A DNA stretch of 8,144 nt from Actinomycetota bacterium (GCA_013695115.1 JACDBD010000438.1:1-8144); one strand, 5' to 3'. Counted from the first letter of the stretch, positions 1-6,570 are shown. Notes: generated by a model from the sequence alone, not told the origin. A program made the numbers and translations.

Positions 1-1
1 G

Positions 2-352
2 TCGGGCACGGGCTGGCTCCCGTACTGGCTGGCGCGCCTGGACGCGCACGACGAGTGGATGGAGGAGTCGGAGACCGCCGGGCTCACGCTGACGCCGTCG
101 GAGTACTTCGCCCGCCAGTGCGTCATCTGCACCGACCCGGACGACCCGCTAGCCGCGTCGGTGGTGGCGCAGGTGGGCGCCGACCACATGATGTGGGCCA
201 GCGACTTCCCCCATCCCGACGCGCTCTATCCGGAGGCGGTCGCGTCGTTCCTGAAGGAGTCGGCCGAGCACGGGCTCGCCGGCGCCGACCTGGACACGCT
301 GCTGTGGGACACGCCGGTCCGGTTCTACGGCCTGGAGCAGCGTTTCTCGTAG
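2..352 (+). CDS. Amidohydrolase family 2 protein, C-terminal part (5' end outside window)
   Basis: The open frame runs in from the left edge and ends at the TAG at 350-352, giving 116 visible residues, so only the C-terminal portion is present. Seen: an early GWLPYWLARLD segment, then PSEYFARQC, then ADHMMWASDFPHPD, where the Asp of SDFPH (codon 203-205) is at the position of the metal/catalytic Asp near the end of the TIM barrel in family 2 amidohydrolases (the ACMSD/gamma-resorcylate decarboxylase-like group). The order of these three segments matches that family, whose members are cytosolic metal-dependent hydrolases or decarboxylases acting on small, often aromatic, carboxylates. The substrate cannot be told from this fragment, and the N-terminal HxH metal motif would lie outside the window. 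The last residues, VRFYGLEQRFS, form the usual C-terminal helix and tail. The next gene starts 19 bases downstream on the same strand. Confidence 0.85.
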   Translation, partial: SGTGWLPYWLARLDAHDEWMEESETAGLTLTPSEYFARQCVICTDPDDPLAASVVAQVGADHMMWASDFPHPDALYPEAVASFLKESAEHGLAGADLDTLLWDTPVRFYGLEQRFS

Positions 353-358
353 AAGTGC

Positions 359-364
359 GACAAT
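359..364 (+). promoter_or_regulatory. Possible -10 box for the cyclase gene (leaderless start)
   Basis: GACAAT (four of six matches to TATAAT) lies 7 bases before the GTG at 372. In a leaderless gene the transcript begins at the start codon, 6-7 bases after the -10 box. There is no Shine-Dalgarno-like purine run before this GTG. No convincing -35 box is seen, so this is a weak call supported mainly by the same arrangement at other genes in the window. Confidence 0.3.
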
Positions 365-371
365 CACTGCC

Positions 372-2315
372 GTGACCACCGCCACCGACGACCGGCTCGC
401 GGCCGGAAGAGCTGCGTTCGAGCGCCACGAGTGGGCCGAGGCCTACGACGCGCTGCGCGCCGCCGACGGGGACTCGCCGCTCGCTGGCGAAGACCTGGAG
501 CGGTTGGCGGAAGCGGCCCGCTGGTCCCGGCACTTCCCCGAGATGCTCGACACCTTCGAACGGGCCGAAGGCGCCTTCGCGCGCGCCGGCGACCGGCGGG
601 GAGCGGCACGCGTCGCCCTGCACCTCACCTGGGAGCACTACCAGCGGGGTGACGACGCCCAGACAACCGGGTGGTTCGGACGGGCGGCGACACACCTCGA
701 GGGCGACACCACCTGCGCCGAATACGGCCGATTCCTGATGCTGTCCGGTGTCTCCACGGTGCTGGACGGGGATCTCGAGGCGGGGCGCGATCTGCTCCAG
801 CAAGCCCGCGAGGTCGCCCGGAGTGTCGGCGACGCCGACGTGGAGGGCCTCTGCCGCATCTACCTGGGGCACGCCCTCGTGAACCTGGGGGACACCGCCG
901 CGGGCTTGGCGATGGTCGACGAGGCGACCGCTGCAGCCATGAGCGGCACGCTCGGAGTTCAGGCGGCGGGGTCCATCTACTGCTCCACCATCTTCCTGTG
1001 CCGCAACCGCGGCGACTGGCGGCGGGCGGGCGAATGGACCGACGCCTCGCTGCGGTGGTGCGAGCGGGAGTCGGTCACGGGCTTCCCGGGGCTGTGCCGC
1101 TTCCACCACGCCGAGGTGATGCGGTTCCGGGGCGCGCTCGAGGAAGCCGAGCGGGACGCGCTCGAGGCAGTCGAAGAGCTGATTGCTTCCGCACCGCGGT
1201 GGGCGGCGTGGGCGTACCACGAGCTCGGCGACGTGCGCCGCCGGCGCGGCAACGTCGCCGGTGCCGTCGACGCGTTCCGACAGGCGAGCGAGCTCGGCTT
1301 CGACCCCCAGCCCGGGTTCGCGTTGCTCCGCCTCGACGAGGGCGATCTTGTCACCGCGCAGCGCGCCATCCGGAGGGCGGTCGCCGACCAGGCGATGCTG
1401 GCGCAGGAATCACTGGGCCTCGTCCTCCCGGCCCAGGTCACGATCGAGCTCGCCGCCGGCGACCTCGATGCCGCCCGCGGCGCGCTCGCCGCCCTCGAGG
1501 CGCGCGCAGACCAGTCGACGAGCACGGCGTTCGCGGCCGCGGCGTCGACAGCCCGGGGCGAGCTCGCCCTCGCAGAGGGTCGACCCGAGGACGCCGGTCG
1601 GGAATTGCGGCGGGCGGGGCAGGGCTGGCGCGAGGTCGACGCGCCGTACGAAGGGGCGCGCACGCGCATGCTGCTCGCCCGGGCGTACACCGCCGAAGGC
1701 GACGAGACGGCAGCTCGAGGGGAGCTCGAGGCCGCGCAGTCGGCCTTCCAGCGGATCGGTGCGGCTCGTGACGCTGAACGTGTGGCCGACCTGCTCGAGG
1801 GCCCGCGACCTGAGATCCGGGCTGTGCGCACGTTCGTGTTCACCGACATCGTCGATTCGACCAAGCTCGTCGACGTTCTCGGCGACGAGGCTTGGGATGG
1901 TCTCCTGTCGTGGCACGACCGCACCCTGCGGGCGTGCTTCGAGGCCCACGGAGGCAAGGAAGTCAAGCACGAGGGCGACGGGTTCTTCGTGGCCTTCCCC
2001 GATTCCCGCAGCGCGATCGAGGGCGCGTGTGCGATCCAGCGCGCTTTGGCTGACCATCGGCGCGACCACGGCTTCGCCCCCCAGGTGCGCATCGGGCTGC
2101 ACACCGCCGAGGTGACCGAGCGGTCGGGTGACTTCGTCGGGAAGGGCGTGCACGCGGCCGCCCGCGTGGGAGCGGCGGCGGTCGGCGGCGAGATCCTCGT
2201 CAGCCGGGCCGCCCTCGACGCCGCCGGCGACGGCTTCCAGGTGCGAGACGAGCGCGCCCTCGAGCTCAAGGGCTTGGTGGCGCCGGTCGAGGTCGCCAGC
2301 GTCGACTGGCGGTAG
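372..2315 (+). CDS. TPR-like sensor protein with C-terminal class III adenylate/guanylate cyclase domain
   Basis: This 647-residue protein starts at GTG 372. Residues about 10-475 form Ala/Leu/Glu-rich paired helices of TPR type (for example a segment reading CRFHHAEVMRFRGALEEAE), a kind of region often found in actinobacterial LuxR- and cyclase-linked regulators. Residues about 485-647 are a class III nucleotide cyclase catalytic domain. Seen there: FTDIVDST with the first metal Asp at D492; VKHEGDGFF with K532, the lysine that reads adenine, and the second metal Asp D536; D587, in the place of the adenine-selecting Asp; and the transition-state Arg R598. The usual Asn four residues before that Arg is His594. 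K532 and D587 together favour ATP over GTP, so cAMP is the likely product, made by a homodimer in the cytosol. There is no transmembrane segment. The helical region probably senses a protein or peptide partner (inference). The gene follows the amidohydrolase by 19 bases and converges on the aldolase-like gene with a 15-base gap. Confidence 0.9.
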   Translation: MTTATDDRLAAGRAAFERHEWAEAYDALRAADGDSPLAGEDLERLAEAARWSRHFPEMLDTFERAEGAFARAGDRRGAARVALHLTWEHYQRGDDAQTTGWFGRAATHLEGDTTCAEYGRFLMLSGVSTVLDGDLEAGRDLLQQAREVARSVGDADVEGLCRIYLGHALVNLGDTAAGLAMVDEATAAAMSGTLGVQAAGSIYCSTIFLCRNRGDWRRAGEWTDASLRWCERESVTGFPGLCRFHHAEVMRFRGALEEAERDALEAVEELIASAPRWAAWAYHELGDVRRRRGNVAGAVDAFRQASELGFDPQPGFALLRLDEGDLVTAQRAIRRAVADQAMLAQESLGLVLPAQVTIELAAGDLDAARGALAALEARADQSTSTAFAAAASTARGELALAEGRPEDAGRELRRAGQGWREVDAPYEGARTRMLLARAYTAEGDETAARGELEAAQSAFQRIGAARDAERVADLLEGPRPEIRAVRTFVFTDIVDSTKLVDVLGDEAWDGLLSWHDRTLRACFEAHGGKEVKHEGDGFFVAFPDSRSAIEGACAIQRALADHRRDHGFAPQVRIGLHTAEVTERSGDFVGKGVHAAARVGAAAVGGEILVSRAALDAAGDGFQVRDERALELKGLVAPVEVASVDWR

Positions 2316-2330
2316 CGCCGACCGTCCGGG

Positions 2331-3098
2331 TCAGGCCATCCGCGCGACCGGCGACGTCCCGAACCGCTCGGCCACCATCTCCTTGAGCCGCCGGGGGAAC
2401 TGCTCGTGGGCGGCGACGTGCGCGGCGGTCAGGTCGCGCTGGGCGCGAACGTCGCCGGCGAAGGCGGCCGCGCACCGCTCGGACTCGGCATTGGCGAGCG
2501 CCAGGATCGCGCCGGCGCAGCCGAGAGGACCGGCGAACGACAGGATCGCCGACGAGCCCACGTAGATCGGACGGTCCCACTCGGTGAGCTCGCGCAGGAG
2601 GCGCTCGGGCTCACCGCTCGAGTCCTTGAGCCCCGCGACCGGCAGCGTCGGCAGTACCTCGACGGGGATGCCCGGGGCCGACGCGTTCGGATAGTGGTAG
2701 GCGAGCACGGGCGTCGCGCCGGCGGCTTGCGTCACCGCGGTGTAGTAGCCCTCGAGATTGCTGGATCGCGGTGGCGAGAGCGTCAGCACCGCGTCGGCGC
2801 CGTGCTCGACGGCCTCGACGGTCAGGGCGGCAGCCTGGCGAGCCGAGGGCGCGCCCGTTCCCGCCAGCACCGGCACCGCGCCGTCGACGGTCGCGCGGAC
2901 CGCGTCGAGAAGATCCGTGCGCTCGTCCGCCGTCAGCGCCGCGCCCTCGCCGGTGCTGCCCGCCACGACCACCGCCTGCATGCCCGCTTCGACCAACCGG
3001 GCGGCCAGCTCGGCGGTCGCGGGCGCGTCGACCTCGCCGTCGCCGTCGAACAGCGTGATCAGCGCGACCCCGACACCGGTGAACACGGGCTCGGCCAC
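2331..3098 (-). CDS. DHDPS/NanA-family class I aldolase-like lyase (not typical DapA)
   Basis: This 255-residue protein starts at GTG 3098-3096. It has the order of motifs of the dihydrodipicolinate synthase/N-acetylneuraminate lyase family: an ALITLFD strand near the N terminus (12-18), the pyruvate-carboxylate loop GSTGEG (47-52), a Tyr at Y134 in AYHYPN in place of the catalytic YNVP Tyr, and the Schiff-base lysine K158 in GLKDSSG. Family members condense or cleave pyruvate with an aldehyde in the cytosol as TIM-barrel tetramers. The Arg that binds the dicarboxylate in true DapA (Arg138 in E. coli, in YNVPxRTG) is missing; Asn/Ala stand there (N138, A139). The TPYY segment carrying the relay Tyr reads SPP (108-110). 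The protein is also shorter than the usual 290-300 residues. It is therefore probably not the lysine-pathway enzyme but a lyase of unknown substrate. The genes on either side do not indicate a pathway. Confidence 0.85.
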   Translation of the reverse strand: MAEPVFTGVGVALITLFDGDGEVDAPATAELAARLVEAGMQAVVVAGSTGEGAALTADERTDLLDAVRATVDGAVPVLAGTGAPSARQAAALTVEAVEHGADAVLTLSPPRSSNLEGYYTAVTQAAGATPVLAYHYPNASAPGIPVEVLPTLPVAGLKDSSGEPERLLRELTEWDRPIYVGSSAILSFAGPLGCAGAILALANAESERCAAAFAGDVRAQRDLTAAHVAAHEQFPRRLKEMVAERFGTSPVARMA

Positions 3099-3104
3099 GC
3101 CCGG

Positions 3105-3110
3105 AACCTA
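3105..3110 (-). promoter_or_regulatory. Possible -10 box for the aldolase-like gene
   Basis: On the - strand TAGGTT (fits TANNNT) is followed by six bases, CCGGGC, and then the GTG start at 3098. That spacing would place the first transcribed base at or next to the start codon, giving a leaderless mRNA. No Shine-Dalgarno sequence lies in front of this GTG. A -35 box is not evident. Confidence 0.4.
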
Positions 3111-3115
3111 ACAAC

Positions 3116-3121
3116 TACATT
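3116..3121 (+). promoter_or_regulatory. Possible -10 box for the crotonase-MBOAT-SGNH run
   Basis: TACATT fits TANNNT and is followed by seven bases before the ATG at 3129. Transcription would then begin at that ATG, which is the first of four ATGs in the tandem repeat and is out of frame with the crotonase gene. The box lies back to back with the - strand box at 3105-3110, five bases away. No -35 box is evident. Confidence 0.4.
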
Positions 3122-3126
3122 CGCCC

Positions 3127-3175
3127 GCATGAGCGAGCCGCATGAGCGAGCCGCATGAGTGAGCGCATGAGTGAG
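3127..3175 (+). repeat. Four tandem GCATGAGYGAG units spanning the crotonase start
   Basis: Units begin at 3127, 3140, 3153 and 3165, so the periods are 13, 13 and 12 bases. The first two are identical (GCATGAGCGAGCC). The last two carry T in place of C in the AGYGAG part. Each unit contains an ATG, at 3129, 3142, 3155 and 3167. Only the last two are in frame with the crotonase; the first two open reading frames of 9 and 6 codons that stop at 3156-3158 and 3160-3162. The array looks like a small slippage duplication, although conservation would argue for a regulatory role. Confidence 0.85.
3129..3158 (+). other. Possible 9-codon leader reading frame
   Basis: ATG at 3129 opens a 9-codon frame (MSEPHERAA) that ends in TGA at 3156-3158, overlapping the ATG at 3155 of the next gene as ATGA. 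It begins seven bases after a TACATT box, so a leaderless transcript could start on it and ribosomes could reinitiate at 3155. It may equally be a chance product of the repeats. Confidence 0.2.
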
Positions 3176-3940
3176 GTGGTGCTCGTCGAGACCGACGAGC
3201 GCGTTCGCACCGTCACCCTTCACCGGCCCGAGGCCCGGAACGCGCTCGACAGCGCGCTGCAGCGGGCCTCGGCCGCCGCGCTCACCGATGCGGAGGCCGA
3301 CGACGGAGTCGACGTGGTCATCCTCACGGGTACCGATCCCGCGTTCTGCGCCGGCCTCGACCTGCGGGAGCTGGGCAGCACCGCGGCCAATCTGGTCGGC
3401 GGCGGCGACGAGCCGTTCACCAGTCCGTTCACGGTGCTCTGGACCATGACCAAGCCGGTGATCGGCGCGATCAACGGGCCCACGGTCACGGGCGGATTCG
3501 AGCTCGCGCTCGCGTGCGACTTCCTGATCGCATCCGAGCGGGCGACCTTCGCCGACACCCACGCCCGGGTCGGGGTAACGCCGGGCGGGGGCATGAGCGT
3601 GTTCCTCCCTCAGTCGGTCGGGCTGCGCACGGCCAAGGAGATGAGCCTCACCGGCAACTTCGTAGACGCGCCCGAGGCACTGCGGCTCGGTCTCGTGAAC
3701 CATGTCGTCGCGCACGACGACCTGCTGCCGACCGCGCGCAAGCTCGCCGGCGACATCGCCGGCAACGACCAGGCGGCGGTGCGCAACCTGAAGAGCCTCT
3801 ACGACCGCGGTTCGAAGCTGAGCGTCGGCGACGCCCTCGCGCTCGAGCAGGAGATCTTTCGGGCATTCGTGGTCGACCCGGCCGCGATCGAGCGTCGCCG
3901 CCGCGACGTCGTCGACCGCGGCCGCAGCCAGCAGGCCTGA
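3155..3940 (+). CDS. Enoyl-CoA hydratase/isomerase-family protein (crotonase fold)
   Basis: This 261-residue protein is a full-length crotonase. Seen: HRPEARNALD near the N terminus (23-32), the first oxyanion-hole segment FCAGLDL (64-70), the second in NGPTVTGGFELALACD (107-122) with G113, then FADTHARVGVTPGGG (132-146). Family members bind an acyl-CoA and stabilise an enolate; many act in fatty-acid or amino-acid breakdown in the cytosol. Aligned to rat mitochondrial enoyl-CoA hydratase, the first catalytic Glu (Glu144) is kept as E116 but the second (Glu164) is replaced by His136. Hydration is therefore not assured; isomerase, hydrolase or other activity is possible. I recall the THARVG signature from other actinobacterial crotonases, so it is probably a subfamily trait. 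Start choice: ATG 3155 and ATG 3167 are in frame, and the protein reads naturally from the second (MSEVVLVETDERVRTV). The first is given here. MBOAT follows after 15 bases. Confidence 0.9.
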   Translation: MSERMSEVVLVETDERVRTVTLHRPEARNALDSALQRASAAALTDAEADDGVDVVILTGTDPAFCAGLDLRELGSTAANLVGGGDEPFTSPFTVLWTMTKPVIGAINGPTVTGGFELALACDFLIASERATFADTHARVGVTPGGGMSVFLPQSVGLRTAKEMSLTGNFVDAPEALRLGLVNHVVAHDDLLPTARKLAGDIAGNDQAAVRNLKSLYDRGSKLSVGDALALEQEIFRAFVVDPAAIERRRRDVVDRGRSQQA

Positions 3941-3955
3941 GCCGACCGCGCCCTC

Positions 3956-5383
3956 ATGCTCTTCCCGACCATCACCTTCGCCATCTTCTTCATGGTCGTT
4001 TTGGTCGTGAACTGGCTGCTGATTCAGCAGCGCACGCAGTGGAAGCTGTTCATGCTCGCGGCCAGCTACTACTTCTACGGCTACTTCGAGTGGCGCTTCT
4101 GCCTGCTGATCGCCGTTTCCACCCTCTTCAACCAGCTGTGCGCGCGGCTGATCCACCGTTCGGACGACGACCGGCTGCGCCGCGGCATCCTCGCGCTCGC
4201 GGTCGCCGGGAACCTCGGGCTGCTCGGCTACTTCAAGTACTACGGGTTCTTCGTCAGCTCGGCCACGAACCTGCTCGACCGGATCGGGATCGGCATCTCG
4301 CCCGAGATCGTGGCGATCACGCTGCCGATCGGCATCTCGTTCTTCACCTTCCAGGCGCTCAGCTACGTCATCGACATCTACCGCCGCACGTTCGAGCCGG
4401 TCTCGCTGCTCGACTTCGCGGTCTACGAGTCGTTCTTCCCTCACGTCGTCGCCGGCCCGATCGTGCGAGCGGCCGAGTTCCTCCCTCAGCTCAAGGAGCG
4501 CCACGACCCCCGGCGGGTCGACGCGTCCAAGGCGTTCTTCCTCATCTTCATCGGGCTGTTCAAGAAGGTCGTAATCGCCAACTTCGTCGCCACCGAGATC
4601 GTCGACGCGGTGTTCGGGTCACCCAACCAGCACTCCTCGCTCGAGGTGCTCGTCGCGATCTACGCGTACGCGGTGCAGATCTACGCCGACTTCAGCGGGT
4701 ACACCGACATGGCGATCGGCCTCGCGCTCCTGCTCGGGTACCGCTTCCCCCAGAACTTCGACGGTCCGTACACCGCGGTCTCGCTCCAGGACTTCTGGCG
4801 TCGCTGGCACATGACCCTGTCGCGCTGGCTGCGCGACTACCTCTACGTCCCGCTGGGCGGCAACCGCGGGACGAGTCGCGCGACCTACCGCAACCTCATG
4901 CTCACCATGGTCCTGGGCGGCCTGTGGCACGGTGCGGCGTGGACGTTCGTGGCGTGGGGGGCGATCCACGGCGCGTTCCTCTCGCTCGAGCACTGGCGCC
5001 GCCAGCGCCGCGAGGCGAAGGGGCTCCCGGAGCCCGACGACACCGTCTGGCGGCGCATCGGCCAGCGCGTCATCACGTTCCACATCGTCTGCTTCGCCTG
5101 GGTGTTCTTCCGGGCGGAGTCGTTCGAGAACGCCCGCGACATCCTCGGTCGTCTGGTGTGGCACTGGGGGGAGGCTTCGCCGCTGGTCACCACCTCGGTG
5201 CTGGTTGCGGTCGCGTTCGGGATCGCCATGCAGTACGTGCCCAAGGACCTGCTGGTGCGGGCCATGGCCACCTTCTCCCGCATACCGCCGGTGTGGCAGG
5301 GGGTCGCGCTCGGTTTCGCGCTCCTGGTGACCAATACCCTGGGCCCTCGGGGCGTCGCCCCCTTCATCTATTTTCAGTTCTAG
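3956..5383 (+). CDS. Membrane-bound O-acyltransferase (MBOAT), AlgI-like
   Basis: This 475-residue polytopic membrane protein starts with a hydrophobic helix (residues 3-23) and has many further membrane segments. Seen, in AlgI/DltB order: GYFKYYGFF (91-99), SFFPHVVAGPIVRAAEFLPQL (159-179), QIYADFSGYTDMAIG (241-255), DFWRRWHMTLSRWLRDYLYVPLGG (279-302, with H285) and GGLWHGAAWTFVAWGAIHG (321-339), where H325 is the invariant catalytic His of the family. Known AlgI, DltB and PatA proteins move an acyl group, often acetyl, from a cytosolic donor through the membrane to an extracytoplasmic partner or polymer. The length is typical. The gene follows the crotonase by 15 bases and precedes an SGNH gene by 11, the usual partner arrangement. 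The acceptor polymer is unknown. No clear Shine-Dalgarno sequence precedes the ATG, so translation may depend on coupling from upstream. Confidence 0.93.
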   Translation: MLFPTITFAIFFMVVLVVNWLLIQQRTQWKLFMLAASYYFYGYFEWRFCLLIAVSTLFNQLCARLIHRSDDDRLRRGILALAVAGNLGLLGYFKYYGFFVSSATNLLDRIGIGISPEIVAITLPIGISFFTFQALSYVIDIYRRTFEPVSLLDFAVYESFFPHVVAGPIVRAAEFLPQLKERHDPRRVDASKAFFLIFIGLFKKVVIANFVATEIVDAVFGSPNQHSSLEVLVAIYAYAVQIYADFSGYTDMAIGLALLLGYRFPQNFDGPYTAVSLQDFWRRWHMTLSRWLRDYLYVPLGGNRGTSRATYRNLMLTMVLGGLWHGAAWTFVAWGAIHGAFLSLEHWRRQRREAKGLPEPDDTVWRRIGQRVITFHIVCFAWVFFRAESFENARDILGRLVWHWGEASPLVTTSVLVAVAFGIAMQYVPKDLLVRAMATFSRIPPVWQGVALGFALLVTNTLGPRGVAPFIYFQF

Positions 5384-5394
5384 GAACCTCGCCG

Positions 5395-6561
5395 ATGGCC
5401 AGCCCGACCACCCGACGAACGTCCCGCGCGTCGCGGTCGTCACGGTCGCGTTGGAGCGGCGTCGCGCCTCCCGTCGCGCCCGCCGACGAACCGCCCCGGC
5501 GGCCCATGCCCGCCGGTCACGTGCTCCTCGTCGGCATCGTCTGCCTGTTCGTCGGGTCGCTGTTCAACGCCCCCGGGATCGAGAAGACCGCGCAGGGCCA
5601 GCCGATCGGGTGGCGGCGCGATGTCGGGCGGGCGTTCGCCGAACCCCTCGCCGACGTCAGCCACTTCCTCCATACCGACCGGCCCCGACTATGGCTCCAG
5701 AGCGCGCTGGGCCGGGAGGGCGATGACGAGATCAACGTGTCATTGCCCAGCCCGACCACGCTCCCTCCCAGCGCGACCACCACCACGATCAAGATGGTGT
5801 TCGCCCCCGACGATCAGATGAGGATCTGGGTGGGCGGCGACTCACTCGCGATCATCCCGGGGCAGTCGGTGCTGGACAACTTCCCCGGTGCCAGCCAGGG
5901 GGTGATCGACCCGGTGGTCAACGCGGTCGACGGGCAGGTCGCGACCGGCCTGTCGCGTCCGGAGATCTTCAACTGGCCCGAGCATTTGAAGGACGAGACC
6001 AAGCGTCTCGACCCCGACATCGTCATCCTCACGCTGGGCTCGAACGACGACCAGCCGTTGACGAACGCGCCCGGCGGCGAGACGATCGGACAAGACAACG
6101 CCGACTGGGTCCCCGAGTACCGCCGCCGCATCGGCGGCCTCATGGACCAGGTCACCTCGGGAGGCCGCACGCTCATCTTGGTCGGCATCCCGATCGTGCG
6201 CGATCCGGGCCGCTCGGGTGAATACCAGGTGATCAACACGATCTACAAGGAGGAAGCCAAGAAGCGGAGAGGCCGCGTGCTCTTCGTCGACACCTACCCC
6301 CTGTTCCTGACGCCGGAGGGCGCGTACTCGGACTACCTCCCGAACGCAGCCGGGGAGCTGGTTCGGTATCGCGAGGGTGACGGCATCCACCTCACCCGGG
6401 CCGGTGGCGACGTGGTCTCGGAGCAGATCTTCAAGACGATCGCCGAGAACTTCGACATCATCTCGTGGCGGGAGGAGGTGACCACGCCACCGACGACGAC
6501 CGCACCGGCGACCAGCGCACCGGCGACCGGCGCGCCCACCACCGCCGCGCCGCCGTCCTGA
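5395..6561 (+). CDS. Membrane-anchored SGNH/GDSL-type hydrolase, DUF459-like (MBOAT partner)
   Basis: This 388-residue protein has an Arg/Ser-rich N terminus (about 1-40), one hydrophobic segment (about 41-58, GHVLLVGIVCLFVGSLF), a linker ending in a Thr/Pro stretch (118-132), an SGNH domain (about 140-357) and a Thr/Ala/Pro-rich tail (362-388). The basic N terminus predicts a type II anchor with the catalytic domain outside the cell. Catalytic blocks seen: VGGDSL with nucleophile S150, LGSNDDQ with N217, and GDGIHLTRAG with D329 and H332. The layout resembles the DUF459 branch of the SGNH superfamily. Together with the MBOAT gene 11 bases upstream it should acylate or deacylate a surface glycan, as AlgJ/AlgX, DltD and PatB do (inference). 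The start at ATG 5395 is chosen because it lies just after the MBOAT stop. The same frame is open far upstream only because of GC bias. ATG 5508 is a less likely start that would remove the basic N terminus. Confidence 0.88.
   Translation: MASPTTRRTSRASRSSRSRWSGVAPPVAPADEPPRRPMPAGHVLLVGIVCLFVGSLFNAPGIEKTAQGQPIGWRRDVGRAFAEPLADVSHFLHTDRPRLWLQSALGREGDDEINVSLPSPTTLPPSATTTTIKMVFAPDDQMRIWVGGDSLAIIPGQSVLDNFPGASQGVIDPVVNAVDGQVATGLSRPEIFNWPEHLKDETKRLDPDIVILTLGSNDDQPLTNAPGGETIGQDNADWVPEYRRRIGGLMDQVTSGGRTLILVGIPIVRDPGRSGEYQVINTIYKEEAKKRRGRVLFVDTYPLFLTPEGAYSDYLPNAAGELVRYREGDGIHLTRAGGDVVSEQIFKTIAENFDIISWREEVTTPPTTTAPATSAPATGAPTTAAPPS
6502..6528 (+). repeat. Short tandem repeat coding the Pro/Ala/Thr tail
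   Basis: GCACCGGCGACC occurs at 6502-6513 and again at 6517-6528, a 15-base period coding APATSAPATG. It sits in the low-complexity C-terminal tail of the SGNH protein, outside the catalytic domain, and probably serves as a flexible wall-facing extension. Confidence 0.7.
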
Positions 6562-6564
6562 CGG

Positions 6565-6570
6565 TACCGT
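6565..6570 (+). promoter_or_regulatory. Possible -10 box for the phosphoglycerate mutase gene
   Basis: TACCGT fits TANNNT and is followed by exactly seven bases, GGCAGGC, before the ATG at 6578. This would give a leaderless transcript starting at the ATG, separate from the upstream operon. It also argues that the in-frame GTG at 6569, which overlaps the box, is not the start. No clear -35 box is seen. Confidence 0.4.

Noticed and set aside
977..2269. 430-residue antisense open frame within the cyclase gene
   Set aside because: Ser/Arg/Ala-rich shadow of a gene whose sense frame has intact cyclase motifs.
2308..2319. Small hairpin GGCG-GTAG-CGCC over the cyclase stop codon
   Set aside because: The stem is only four base pairs and no T tract follows; it is not a credible terminator.
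2331..3098. Calling the lyase DapA (4-hydroxy-tetrahydrodipicolinate synthase)
   Set aside because: The substrate-binding Arg and the relay Tyr are absent and the protein is short, so only the family level is supported.
3059..4504. 481-residue antisense open frame over crotonase and the start of MBOAT
   Set aside because: It is rich in Arg, Glu, Asp and Val as expected from the complement of GC-biased codons, with no domain signature.
3514..5394. Frame of the SGNH gene stays open for about 1.9 kb upstream through the crotonase and MBOAT genes, as if one 1015-residue protein
   Set aside because: The upstream part is Arg/Pro/Ala-rich shadow sequence with no family motifs, while the overlapping frames carry clear crotonase and MBOAT motifs. 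Open frames of this length are expected from GC bias.
5370..5400. Possible programmed frameshift joining MBOAT and SGNH into one protein
   Set aside because: There is no slippery run before the MBOAT stop, and the SGNH gene has its own ATG 11 bases later with a sensible basic N terminus and membrane anchor.
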